Origin: Herbaspirillum sp. DW155
Lineage (GTDB): Bacteria; Pseudomonadota; Gammaproteobacteria; Burkholderiales; Burkholderiaceae_D
Assembly (NCBI RefSeq): GCF_037076565.1
Contig: NZ_AP029028.1
Coordinates: forward strand, 2,666,001 to 2,730,000
Direction of reading: 5' to 3'
Length of the DNA: 64,000 nucleotides
The notes under the pieces were generated by a model. It worked only from the letters and a program-made list of their open reading frames with translations, had not been told where the DNA came from and did not search any database. Shown one piece after another: positions 1 to 8,564 of this stretch (position 1 is the stretch's first letter; each line of letters opens with the position of its first letter). The position numbers were made by a program, and so were the translations under genes.

Positions 1-923
1 CGGCGCGCTGGCGCCATCCCTACCATTCGGCGCTCAGTCCGGCGCAGATCCGCGTGGGCATACTGGGTGCCATCCTTACCGGCCATCCGATCACGCCGTT
101 TCTCAACGACGCCGTGCGCAACGTATCGCACGAGAAGTTCCGCGAAAAAGGGGGCTACTACGACGTCAATCATCCGAATCACCGCTACAAGCAGCGTGAC
201 GACGAGAGGCGCCAGGCCATGAAGGAGCGGGTGCGTGCCAATGTGTTGCCGGAGATTCTCGATTGGACACCCGCAACGCGCTTCCCCCTGCCCGCCCCCG
301 GCCAGCCATTCCTGCCCGGCCGGCCCTTCCCGGGCGAAATGCTGGCACGTACGCTGTCGACCGCCCTGCACCGTCCGCTGATGGTCATGGAAGTGGATGA
401 GGCCGGCCAGCTGCTGCTGGAACAACAGGAAGTGCGCGACGACAACCACGCAGTGCGGCTGCAGAATGTGCCAGCGATACGACGGCATTTCCTCAAGACC
501 CACGACCTCTTCGACCTCACCTATTCCCCCGAGGTCGCCCCGATGTTGGGCGTGGGGCCGCGCGGCTACTATCTGGTCACACTGCATGAGGCCAGCTATC
601 GGGCAGTTCCGGTACGTATTGCCGGTGATGGCCTGCAGGCGGGCAATCTCATCCATGCTTTCCTGGCGGCCGCCTATCCCAACCCAGACCAGCGCCGCTA
701 TCAGGTACGGGATGGTGCGCTGGTCAGTGCTACCGACACGACGCGCGGGTGGCGCAGACTGGTGCCGGGACGCCCCGACTACGTGGCCAATTCGGCCCGC
801 GATGTACTCGCCTGTCTCAAGAATTTTGCCCGCAGCGACTACGATCCCATCGATCAGTGGCTCGACCGTACCCATGCCGAACTGCATGGTGAGCGAACGC
901 CGCCAGTCGCGACGGCGCGCTGA
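1..923 (+). CDS. Unrecognised protein, 5' end outside the window
   Basis: The frame is open from base 3 through the first in-frame GTG (54) to the stop at 921-923, so the gene probably begins before the window and about 307 residues are visible. I recognise no family. There is no obvious signal peptide or membrane segment; the visible part is hydrophilic, with a basic stretch around residues 50-75 and many Arg and Pro residues. A perfect hrp box for the next genes starts 19 bases after the stop, so this gene sits at the edge of a HrpL-controlled unit and may itself be T3SS-associated. That last point is inference from position only. Confidence 0.6.
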   Translation, partial: ARWRHPYHSALSPAQIRVGILGAILTGHPITPFLNDAVRNVSHEKFREKGGYYDVNHPNHRYKQRDDERRQAMKERVRANVLPEILDWTPATRFPLPAPGQPFLPGRPFPGEMLARTLSTALHRPLMVMEVDEAGQLLLEQQEVRDDNHAVRLQNVPAIRRHFLKTHDLFDLTYSPEVAPMLGVGPRGYYLVTLHEASYRAVPVRIAGDGLQAGNLIHAFLAAAYPNPDQRRYQVRDGALVSATDTTRGWRRLVPGRPDYVANSARDVLACLKNFARSDYDPIDQWLDRTHAELHGERTPPVATAR

Positions 924-941
924 TCAGGCGGCGCATGAGAT

Positions 942-969
942 GGAACCGGCGCTGCCCGGATGCCACTTA
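942..969 (+). promoter_or_regulatory. hrp box (HrpL-dependent promoter)
   Basis: GGAACC (942-947), 15-base spacer, CCACTTA (963-969): a perfect match to the HrpL consensus GGAACC-N15/16-CCACNNA known from Pseudomonas syringae and Erwinia. It lies 83 bases before the ATG of the chaperone at 1053, a normal promoter distance, and points at the chaperone and amine-oxidase pair. A HrpL-like sigma factor is encoded at 52586-53194. Confidence 0.85.
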
Positions 970-1052
970 TCGATGCGGTAAAAGAACCGGGGCGTCGCCT
1001 GATGGGCGCGCCCTCCTTTCTTCCGCCTTTTAACGATGCCTCTTTGACGATC

Positions 1053-1526
1053 ATGTCCCACTCCCCTTATTCCCGGCTCATCGCGCAGTTCTGCGGTCTG
1101 ACCCTGTTCGAACAGCCTGAAACTCTGCTCAAGGGCCAGGCTTTTCAGGTAGAGGGAATCGATTTCTCCCTGATCCACAGCGAACAGATCAATCCGGCGC
1201 GCATGACCATCTGCTGCGATCTGGGCGAACTCGGCCAGACCCAGGCTCCGGATCTCTGCCAGAAACTGCTGAAGATGAACCTGTCGCTGCACACCACCGA
1301 GAAGCCGATCTTTGCACTCTCGCCGGACACCGGGCACCTGGTCCGTCTGCAAGCCGAGACGGTGGCCGAGTTGACCCCGGGATCGCTGTTGCAAAAGTTA
1401 AAAGTCCTCGCACACGAAGCGCGGCAATGGCGCACCGATCCGCTCCTGCTCAGCCAGGAGCGGCGCGCGCCACCGCCCGGCAAGGGTGCTTCCAGTTTTG
1501 CTTCGCTCATGGTGCGCAACCGCTGA
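1053..1526 (+). CDS. CesT-like type III secretion chaperone
   Basis: A 157-residue protein with the size and layout of the CesT/Tir-chaperone family: an N-terminal helix (residues 1-18), then strands with the pattern of a ligand-binding sheet around 'FQVEGIDFSLIHSE' and 'RMTICCDLGEL', and a C-terminal helix ('LLQKLKVLAHEARQWR'). Such chaperones bind the N-terminal region of one effector and deliver it to the T3SS ATPase. The ATG at 1053 is preferred over in-frame starts upstream because family homology begins there and the longer form would start almost on the hrp box. The gene for the likely client, the amine oxidase, begins 39 bases downstream. The similar protein at 19078-19533 also sits in front of large candidate effectors. 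Confidence 0.75.
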   Translation: MSHSPYSRLIAQFCGLTLFEQPETLLKGQAFQVEGIDFSLIHSEQINPARMTICCDLGELGQTQAPDLCQKLLKMNLSLHTTEKPIFALSPDTGHLVRLQAETVAELTPGSLLQKLKVLAHEARQWRTDPLLLSQERRAPPPGKGASSFASLMVRNR

Positions 1527-1564
1527 GGGCGGTGCCGCCCCATGACTTACCAAGGAATTCAATC

Positions 1565-3901
1565 ATGCACAACGTCACAGAAACTTCCCGGACGGGCCTC
1601 GATGCTACGGCATCCACTTCCTCCGGCCGCGAAGTTGCTCCATCCACTTCTGCCGCCAGTCTCACGGCCGCCACCTTGTCCCTTCTGGAGAGCGGCCCCA
1701 GCCGCACCAACGGCAAACGCGACCTGCCCTTCATCAATACCACGCGGGTGGGCGAGTGGCCGGCGGTCCGTCCGCAATCCCTGGCCGCACCGATGCTCCA
1801 CAACCTGGAGCTGTTGCGCAATATGCCCAAGGGTGAACAGCGCCTGCAGGCACAGCGCGAGATCTATCAGCACTGGCATGTCATGAGCGACGCCGAAAAG
1901 GTCGAGTTGCTCAAGCATGTCAGCGTGCAATACCTGAAGGGCGATATCAGCCCCAACCCTACCTTGGAGAACAAGGAGTTATGGCTGGCCAATCAGTATT
2001 ACCATCTCGCCGCTGAAGGCGTTCCCGGTGGCATGCTCGATCACCTCAAGAGTACCCTGCCGCCAGCGCGACTGGCTGCGCTGATCGCGGTACGCCGCCA
2101 GGGCCCGTCGGTCAGCGTGTTGCATTCGCTGCTCAGCGAGATGAGCTCGCCTCAGCGCAACAAGCTGCTGATGCATCTGGATGAGGGCGAACGCAGTGCG
2201 ATCACTGAAATCCTGGAGAAGAAGCCGGACATCAGCTTCATCGACACCGGTTACAGTTACAAGAAATACCTGAAGTTCAATGACGGCATCGCCGTCTTGC
2301 CGCCCGAGGCCATGAACAAGAAGGTGGCCATCGTGGGCAGTGGTGCAGCCGGCACCGTCGCCGCACGTGAGCTGCTCAAGATCGGCCTGCCCCCCGTCAT
2401 CATCGAAGCCGACAAGCGCATCGGTGGTCGCCTGGAATCCCGTCCCTATCATGACGGCGAGACAGAATCGAAAGCCTTCTCGGAAATGGGCGCCATGCGC
2501 TTTCCGCCCACCGGGGAGACCTGGTTCCACTATCTCAAGCAGTTCGGTGTGAAGACCGATCCGAATTTCCCCAATCCCGGCAAGGTCGACACCAAGCTGT
2601 TCTATCGCAATCAGGTCATCGACTGGCCGGGAGGCAATGCCACGCCGTCGGACCCGGTGTTGCAGAAGGTGGGCCGCGACTTCACCGAATTTGCGACCGC
2701 GTTGATGATGCCGCTGGAAGAGGCGCGTGCCGTCCATGATACGGAAAAGATGGAGGCAATCTGGCAGAGCTATATCACCAAGTACAAGGACATGAGCTTC
2801 CAGGCCGCCGTGCTGGATGGACTCAAGGAACAAAAAGGCTGGGGCAAGACGGAAATGGATGCCTTCGGTGCGCTGGGGATCGGGACCGGGGGGTTCGGCC
2901 CGCTGTACCAGGTCAATTTCCTGGAGATTCTGCGCGTCATGCTCAACAAGCTGGAAGATCGCCAGAACCTGCTGCCCGACGGCACCAGCGCAGCGCTGCG
3001 ACAGTTCTATTCGGAACCGGTGACGCGTCCTGACGGCAGCAAGGTCAGCCTCGACGACAGCGCCGACATTCGTCTGCAGACCAAGGTGACGAGCGTGCAG
3101 ATGGACAATGGCCGTCCGAGTCTGACCACCGTCCGCCAAAATGGTGACGCGGCCGAAGAGAGCACCGAAACCTTCGACGCCGTGATCGTCACGGCGACTC
3201 CCCCCGCCTTGCAGCGCATGGGATTGACCGTGACCTCGGGAACAGGTACGGACCCGCTCAGCGATACCGTCAAGAGTGCGCTGATGGATCTGCACATGAT
3301 GGATTCTTCCAAGCTCTTCATCCGCACCCCGACCAAGTTCTGGCTGGATGAGCAGGGAAACCCCCGCAAGGATATTCCGCAGACCATCCAGACCGACCAG
3401 TCGCCGCACGGCATCTATTGCCTGGATTATCCGGGCATGAAGGAAGGCGTGGTACTGGTCAGCTACACCTGGGGCGACAAATCCACCAAGCTCATGGCCA
3501 TGACGCCGGAAGAGCGACTGAGCGAATTCAAGAAGGTGATCGAGCAGGTCAGTCCCGAGTTCGCCCGCAACCTGGTGCCGGTCAATGACGAGATCCATGC
3601 CATCGACTGGCAGGGTACGCCTAACCAGTACGGTGCCTTCAAGCTCAATACCCCCGGTCAGGAGGCCAGCCAGCAAGAGGCCTACTACCAGTACCTGAGC
3701 GTCAACAAGGACCATCCCGATACCGATACCGGGGTCTACATCGCCGGGGACTCGATCTCTCACAACGGCGGCTGGGTCGAAGGCGCGGTCACGACTGCGA
3801 TCAATGCGGCCGTCGCTACCGCCGTCCACCTGGGCGGCACCGTACCGGAAAATTCGCCGCTGAGCCTGGACAAGAACAAGTACGACTACGGCGCGGCCTG
3901 A
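1565..3901 (+). CDS. Flavin amine oxidase, tryptophan 2-monooxygenase-like, candidate T3SS effector
   Basis: 778 residues. A dinucleotide-binding GxGxxG motif lies at about 258-263 (VGSGAAG), followed by the FAD acidic residue near 281 and a GG doublet ('RIGGRL'). A C-terminal FAD-contact block ('GVYIAGDSISHNGGWVEGA', about 722-740) is typical of the amine-oxidase superfamily. The segment 'AMRFPPTGETWFHYL' and the following 'PNFPNPG' recall bacterial tryptophan 2-monooxygenase (IaaM), which converts Trp to indole-3-acetamide; I recognise this from memory. IaaM is about 557 residues, so this protein carries some 220 extra N-terminal residues, of which the first 60 are rich in Ser, Thr and Ala, like a T3 secretion region. 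The ATG at 1565 has an AAGGAA ribosome-binding site. The chaperone gene and hrp box upstream support secretion. Substrate is not provable here; another L-amino-acid oxidase is possible. Confidence 0.8.
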   Translation: MHNVTETSRTGLDATASTSSGREVAPSTSAASLTAATLSLLESGPSRTNGKRDLPFINTTRVGEWPAVRPQSLAAPMLHNLELLRNMPKGEQRLQAQREIYQHWHVMSDAEKVELLKHVSVQYLKGDISPNPTLENKELWLANQYYHLAAEGVPGGMLDHLKSTLPPARLAALIAVRRQGPSVSVLHSLLSEMSSPQRNKLLMHLDEGERSAITEILEKKPDISFIDTGYSYKKYLKFNDGIAVLPPEAMNKKVAIVGSGAAGTVAARELLKIGLPPVIIEADKRIGGRLESRPYHDGETESKAFSEMGAMRFPPTGETWFHYLKQFGVKTDPNFPNPGKVDTKLFYRNQVIDWPGGNATPSDPVLQKVGRDFTEFATALMMPLEEARAVHDTEKMEAIWQSYITKYKDMSFQAAVLDGLKEQKGWGKTEMDAFGALGIGTGGFGPLYQVNFLEILRVMLNKLEDRQNLLPDGTSAALRQFYSEPVTRPDGSKVSLDDSADIRLQTKVTSVQMDNGRPSLTTVRQNGDAAEESTETFDAVIVTATPPALQRMGLTVTSGTGTDPLSDTVKSALMDLHMMDSSKLFIRTPTKFWLDEQGNPRKDIPQTIQTDQSPHGIYCLDYPGMKEGVVLVSYTWGDKSTKLMAMTPEERLSEFKKVIEQVSPEFARNLVPVNDEIHAIDWQGTPNQYGAFKLNTPGQEASQQEAYYQYLSVNKDHPDTDTGVYIAGDSISHNGGWVEGAVTTAINAAVATAVHLGGTVPENSPLSLDKNKYDYGAA

Positions 3902-3924
3902 TCGCCTCGCACTAGAGCTTCAGT

Positions 3925-3959
3925 GCGACACTGCGTGAAGCGCATTCACGCAGTGTCGC
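3925..3959. terminator. Strong inverted repeat between convergent genes
   Basis: A perfect 15-bp stem (3925-3939 with 3945-3959) and a 5-base loop lie between the stop of the amine oxidase (+) and the stop of the ABC ATPase (-). There is no T-tract on either side, so a bidirectional or Rho-assisted terminator is the best reading rather than a textbook intrinsic one. Confidence 0.6.
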
Positions 3960-3987
3960 GATCCTCGTCTGCGCCCGGCATTGCGGC

Positions 3988-4689
3988 TCACACCGCCAGA
4001 TAGGACTCGATGCGTTCGCGCGAAAATTGCGCCAGCGGGCCGCTGGCAACGAACTCGCCATGATCCATGATCAGCAGGTGATCGCATACCGACAGCAGGA
4101 AGTCGATATTCTGTTCCGCCAGCAAAAACGCCTTGCCCCGCGCCTTGGCCTGTTGGATGACCTGGGCCATGAGCGCGATATTTTCGGGAGCCACTCCTTC
4201 GCTGGGCTCATCCAGCAAGCTCAAGGCGCCCTCTTCACTCATGATGCGGACAAAGGACAAGAGTTTCTTTTCGCCGCCGCTCATCACCCCGGCCTTCTGA
4301 GGCAGCCGGGACTGCAGCCGCGGAAACAGCAGAAAGCTGTTGGCAAAGATCGCCAGATCGCGGTTGGCCTGACCCAGCGTCAGATTATCCGCCACCGAAA
4401 GCTCGTCGAAGACCACCCGTTCCTGCGGCGCATAGCTCATGCCCATTGCCCGATAGGCATAGGCGGGCTGCCCTTCCAGCGCCTGACCTGACCAGGACAC
4501 GCTGCCGGAAAACGGGCGGATGATCCCGGCCAGTGCACGCAAGAGCGTGCTCTTGCCGACGCCATTGCGCCCGATCACACCCAGCGCCTGCCCGGCGCTC
4601 ACCGTAGCGCTCACGCCATGCAGGACGGGCGTATCCGCATAACCGGCCACAAGATTGTCGAATGTCAGCAGCGGGACGGCTGGCGTCAT
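3988..4689 (-). CDS. Branched-chain amino acid/amide-type ABC transporter ATPase (LivF-like)
   Basis: A 233-residue ABC ATPase of LivF/UrtE size. Walker A is GRNGVGKST (about residue 40), the signature is MSGGEKK (about 137) and Walker B is LSLLDEPSEG (about 158), with a switch His region 'LLAEQN'. It provides ATP hydrolysis for a HAAT-family importer together with the fused permease-ATPase encoded just upstream; the two genes overlap by 4 bases (4686-4689), so they are translationally coupled. It is the last gene of the minus-strand operon running from 10.97 kb to 3.99 kb. Confidence 0.85.
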   Translation of the reverse strand: MTPAVPLLTFDNLVAGYADTPVLHGVSATVSAGQALGVIGRNGVGKSTLLRALAGIIRPFSGSVSWSGQALEGQPAYAYRAMGMSYAPQERVVFDELSVADNLTLGQANRDLAIFANSFLLFPRLQSRLPQKAGVMSGGEKKLLSFVRIMSEEGALSLLDEPSEGVAPENIALMAQVIQQAKARGKAFLLAEQNIDFLLSVCDHLLIMDHGEFVASGPLAQFSRERIESYLAV

Positions 4690-6458
4690 TTTCTTCCTCC
4701 CAGATAGACCTTGCGTACCTCGGGCGATGCCTTGATCTCCGCCAGTGCGCCCTGTGCCAGCAACTGGCCCTGGTGCAGCACGAAGACATGGCCGCCGATG
4801 GCCTCCAGCGCACTCATGTCGTGTTCGATCAGCAGCGCGCTGGCACCGAGATGATCGACACTCCAGCGTACGACCTCCATGAGTTGCTGGGTTTCCGCCG
4901 GCGACAGCCCGGCGCAGGGTTCATCGAGCAGCATCAGTCGCGGTTCCATGAGCGCCACCATGGCGAACTCCAGCATCTGGCGCGCCCCTTGCGAGAGGCT
5001 GCCCGCTGCCAGCTCGGGCCGCTGCTGCAACAGCGGCAGCCTTGCCAGCAGGTGCTGACCGAACGCCGAGTGCCACCCCAGTGGTGCGCTGCGCAGATGA
5101 TCGCGCGGCGACAGACGGTTGGCCCAGAGCGCAATGAGCAGGTTGTGTCTGACGCTGAGTCGAGGGAATACCGAGGGAATCTGGAACTTTCGTCCGATAC
5201 GCAACTGCGCGACCCGCCATGCGGGAGAGTGGGTGATCGATTGACCGTCGAACCAGATGTCGCCCCGGTCGGCGCTCAGGCGTCCGCTCATGGCGTTGAA
5301 CATGGAGGTCTTGCCTGCCCCGTTGGGACCGATCACGCAACAGATGCCGCGCGTTCGGCTCTCCAGCGCAAGTCCGTCAAGAATGCGCACTGCCCCGCGG
5401 CGCACGTGCACATCCTGCAGTTGCAGATGAGGGACGGCATCGCCGCCGCTGGGCGCACCTGGCGACAGCGCCGGTGCTTGCTGTTCCGTGAGCGAGGTGG
5501 ACGGTCGCACCCAGCGCGCCGGCCAGCGCAGCCAAGGTGCCACCGCGCCGGAGAGTCCCTGCGGAAACCACAGCACCGCGGCAATGAAGATGAGCGCCAT
5601 GAGCGCTTCCCAGAACGGATAGCGATCCCGCAAGCTGGCCGAGACCAGACCGATGATCACCGTGGCCGCCAGCGCCCCCACGGGACTGCGGCGACCACCG
5701 ATGGCCGCCCAGATCACAAATTGCGTGGACATGCCGATGCCGATGGCACTGGGCGTCACAATGCCCTGGTGGGGAGCGTACAGCAGGCCGGCCAGTCCGG
5801 AGGCCGCCGCGCCGATGGCAAAGGCAATCGCCTTGAGCCTGCCGGTATCGAAACCGAAGAATTGCAGACGCTCTTCGTTCTGCTCCAGGGCGCTCCACAA
5901 GATGCCGAGCGGTGAACGCAGCAGCCGGCAGAAAATCCAGGTACTGCCGATGGATACCACGGCGATGACGTAGTAGAGCGTGGCGTATCGATCGGTTCCG
6001 GGAAGATCGGGAATGTCGACCATGCCATTGAAGCCGCCCGTCAGGCCACTGAAGCGATTGGCCAGCAGGCTGGCCAGCATGGCCAGCGCCAGCGTGATGA
6101 GCGAGAAGAACGGACCATTGTCCACCTTGCGCCCAAAGACTGCACGGGCCAGCAGATAGGCGATGGCCGCCGGCAACAGCAGGCACAGCGGCAGCAGCGC
6201 CAGCATCAGGGGCTGCTGCATGGCGGCCCGCAACAGGGTTCCTGAGAGGTAGGCACCCAGCCCGAAGAACACGGCCTGCCCCAGACACAGGAAACCGACA
6301 TTGCCCCAGCACAGCGCCACGCCTTGCGTGACGATGCCCAGCAACAGGTAGAGCGCGATTTGATAGGCATCGAAATCCCCCACCACGGCAGGCACCAGCA
6401 AGAGCGCAGCGCTGATCAGGACAAGGGCAAGGCGGTTAGCGGCGCGCGATGAGACCAT
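4686..6458 (-). CDS. Fused permease-ATPase of Liv-type ABC importer (LivM-LivG)
   Basis: 590 residues carrying two normally separate subunits. Residues about 10-310 form a LivM/UrtC-like polytopic permease with many hydrophobic helices. After a linker at about 310-340 comes a LivG/UrtD-like ATPase with Walker A GPNGAGKTS (about 375-383), a slightly unusual signature LSQGARQ, Walker B LMLLDEPCAGLSP (about 505) and the switch 'IEHDM'. Its start overlaps the end of the LivH-like gene by 23 bases. LivM-LivG fusions occur in several beta-proteobacterial HAAT systems. The substrate is unknown; the adjoining amidase suggests an amide or aryl-acetamide. Confidence 0.85.
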   Translation of the reverse strand: MVSSRAANRLALVLISAALLLVPAVVGDFDAYQIALYLLLGIVTQGVALCWGNVGFLCLGQAVFFGLGAYLSGTLLRAAMQQPLMLALLPLCLLLPAAIAYLLARAVFGRKVDNGPFFSLITLALAMLASLLANRFSGLTGGFNGMVDIPDLPGTDRYATLYYVIAVVSIGSTWIFCRLLRSPLGILWSALEQNEERLQFFGFDTGRLKAIAFAIGAAASGLAGLLYAPHQGIVTPSAIGIGMSTQFVIWAAIGGRRSPVGALAATVIIGLVSASLRDRYPFWEALMALIFIAAVLWFPQGLSGAVAPWLRWPARWVRPSTSLTEQQAPALSPGAPSGGDAVPHLQLQDVHVRRGAVRILDGLALESRTRGICCVIGPNGAGKTSMFNAMSGRLSADRGDIWFDGQSITHSPAWRVAQLRIGRKFQIPSVFPRLSVRHNLLIALWANRLSPRDHLRSAPLGWHSAFGQHLLARLPLLQQRPELAAGSLSQGARQMLEFAMVALMEPRLMLLDEPCAGLSPAETQQLMEVVRWSVDHLGASALLIEHDMSALEAIGGHVFVLHQGQLLAQGALAEIKASPEVRKVYLGGRK

Positions 6459-7302
6459 TGGGACGAATCCAGAGAAAGAGTATCGACACGATCAGCACCG
6501 CGGCATAGCCGGCCGTCTGATCCAGCAGGTTGGCCGTGAGGCTCTGGGTGGCACCGATGATCCCGGTACCGGCCAGCAGGCCTGCCACGCTGCCGAAACC
6601 GCCGACGATGAGCACGAAGAAGGCGTTGAGCAGATAGTCCAGCCCCATGTAGGGTTCGACCCGTACCAGCGGTGCCAGCATGACGCCGCACAGACCGGCC
6701 AGCGTCACGCCCGTCACGAAGCTCAGGCTGGCCAGCCGCGTGGTATTGACACCGACCGCCCTGGCCAGTACCGGATTGCCGGTCATGGCGCGGATACGCG
6801 CGCCCACCTGGCTGCGGCCAAACCAGATTCCCAGCGCCAGCAAGCCCAGGAACACGCAGGCCATCAGTTCGAGCCGATAGAGCGGATAGGCCAGCGTCCC
6901 CAGTTGCAGCGGCTGCGCGGCTGCCAGCGTCACGTTCTGGTATCCGGCGCCGAAGGCTGCCTTGATCAGCTCACGCATCACGATCGACAGTCCCCAGGTC
7001 GCCAGCAAGGTATCGAAGGGACGGCTGTAGAGCGTGCGGATCAGGTAGCGTTCCACCGCCCATCCGGCCGTGGCGCAGACCACGATGGCCAAGGGCAAGG
7101 CCATCAGGGTCGGCAGTCCGCGTTGCTGTATGAAGACCATGCAGTAGGCTCCCAGCATGACGAATTCGCCGTGGGCCATGTTCATCACCCCCAGCAATCC
7201 GAACACGATACCCAGTCCGATGGCTGTCAGCGCCAGGATGGAGAGCACGTAGAGCAGGTCCAGCCCCATTGTCGCCAGCGCGCTTGCATGCATCGCAGTC
7301 AT
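6436..7302 (-). CDS. Liv-type ABC transporter permease (LivH-like)
   Basis: A 288-residue hydrophobic protein with the LivH/UrtB hallmark 'GLLGVMNMAHGEFVMLGAY' near residues 35-53 and repeated Gly-rich membrane helices ('VGGFGSVAGLLAGTGIIG' near 235). It is the partner permease of the fused LivM-LivG in the inner membrane. It lies 5 bases downstream of the binding-protein gene and overlaps the next gene, so this is one transcript. Confidence 0.85.
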   Translation of the reverse strand: MTAMHASALATMGLDLLYVLSILALTAIGLGIVFGLLGVMNMAHGEFVMLGAYCMVFIQQRGLPTLMALPLAIVVCATAGWAVERYLIRTLYSRPFDTLLATWGLSIVMRELIKAAFGAGYQNVTLAAAQPLQLGTLAYPLYRLELMACVFLGLLALGIWFGRSQVGARIRAMTGNPVLARAVGVNTTRLASLSFVTGVTLAGLCGVMLAPLVRVEPYMGLDYLLNAFFVLIVGGFGSVAGLLAGTGIIGATQSLTANLLDQTAGYAAVLIVSILFLWIRPNGLIARR

Positions 7303-7307
7303 GGTGC

Positions 7308-8495
7308 TCAGACTTTGCAGCTCTGGCCGGCACCCACGGCGGGGAAGGTCTTGGCGATCTCAAAGCCGCTCGGTGAGGCACGCGCGACGAGGATATCCTC
7401 CACCACATGTCGCTGATGCATTTCCACCCGACCGCGCGGACCGTCGTAATGGGCCCCCTCGCTTGCGACATTGAAGGCAGGAACCGTGATCTTGCCCGCG
7501 CGTCGGGCCAACTCCTCGAACATCAGGAATCCCTCGTAGCAGGATTCGGCCAGGCTGTTGAGTTGCGCATCCGGACCCTTGAACCGGGCCTGGTAGCGCG
7601 CCGCGAACGCCTTGGCCGGTGCGGTCTGCAGGGCGGCAAAGTAACCGGCGGAGGAATACAGATTCTCGGCATTCTGCACGCCGATACCGGCCAGCGTGTT
7701 TTCTTCGATCAGTGTCCCCAGACGGGTGATGCCGGCGGCCAGACCGAGGCCGGCGAAGGCGCGATTGAAACTCACCGAGGCCCCGCCTACCAGGGTGATG
7801 AGCACCGCGTCTGCGCCACTGGCCCGGATCTTGGCCAGGCTGGCATCGAAGTTGTCGACCGAGAACGGTACATATTCCTCACCGACCACGCTGCCACCGC
7901 TGCTGGCGATATGGGTGCGCGCAATCGCATTGGTCTCGCGTGGCCAGCTGTAGTCGTTGCCGATCAGGTACCAGCGCTTGAGTTTGCGTTGCTCGCTGAG
8001 CCAGGGGATCACCGGTGCCAGCTGCTGGGCCGGTGTTTCGCCGGTGACGTAGACGCCGGGAGAGCACTCCCCGCCCTCGTAGGAAGCGGTGTAGAAATAC
8101 GGCACCTGGCCCCGCAGCATGGTGGTCAGTGCACCACGGACGGCGCTGTCGTGCATGCCGACGAATGCACGTACGCCGGCCCCCTTCCATAATTTGAGGG
8201 CGGTCTGCGTGGCGGCTTCCGGCCCGGCACCGGCGTCGCCGAAGAGCACCTCGATCTTTTGTCCGAGAATGCCGCCACGGGCGTTGATGTCATCCTGGGC
8301 GAGCAGGCAGCAATTCTTGCTGGAAGGGCCGAACAATCCGGCCGGACCGCTTGCAGGAATCATGGCACCGACCTTGAGGGTGTCGGCCGCGTGGGCGTTG
8401 CGGGCGGTCAGCGCGCCAGCCAGACCCAGTACGCTGCTGCTGGCCATGCCGGTGACGCCGATTAAGGTGCGGCCGAGAAAAGTACGACGTTGCAT
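7308..8495 (-). CDS. ABC transporter substrate-binding protein (Peripla_BP_6 type, UrtA/AmiC-like) with Tat-type leader
   Basis: 395 residues. The ATG at 8495 follows a GGAGAAA ribosome-binding site and gives a leader with twin arginines ('MQRRTFLGR'), a hydrophobic core and 'NAHAAD' as a probable cleavage site near residue 36, which suggests Tat export. The mature part begins 'TLKVGAMIPASGPAGLFG', typical of Liv/Urt/Ami periplasmic receptors. It delivers the ligand to the permeases encoded immediately downstream. Proximity to the amidase suggests an amide-bearing ligand, but Urt-like urea or amino-acid binding cannot be excluded from sequence. Confidence 0.85.
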   Translation of the reverse strand: MQRRTFLGRTLIGVTGMASSSVLGLAGALTARNAHAADTLKVGAMIPASGPAGLFGPSSKNCCLLAQDDINARGGILGQKIEVLFGDAGAGPEAATQTALKLWKGAGVRAFVGMHDSAVRGALTTMLRGQVPYFYTASYEGGECSPGVYVTGETPAQQLAPVIPWLSEQRKLKRWYLIGNDYSWPRETNAIARTHIASSGGSVVGEEYVPFSVDNFDASLAKIRASGADAVLITLVGGASVSFNRAFAGLGLAAGITRLGTLIEENTLAGIGVQNAENLYSSAGYFAALQTAPAKAFAARYQARFKGPDAQLNSLAESCYEGFLMFEELARRAGKITVPAFNVASEGAHYDGPRGRVEMHQRHVVEDILVARASPSGFEIAKTFPAVGAGQSCKV

Positions 8496-8564
8496 GATGC
8501 GTTTCTCCGGAAAAATGACAGGATGGAAGAACAATGAAAAACAGAACCTGCAAGCGGCATCGGC

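Noticed and set aside
3011..3016. GGAACC inside the amine oxidase gene, and similar isolated GGAACC/GGTTCC sites elsewhere (e.g. 11388, 25931, 48265)
   Set aside because: No CCACNNA at the right distance.
1979..3829. 616-codon minus-strand frame
   Set aside because: Opposite the amine oxidase, whose FAD motifs show which frame is real.
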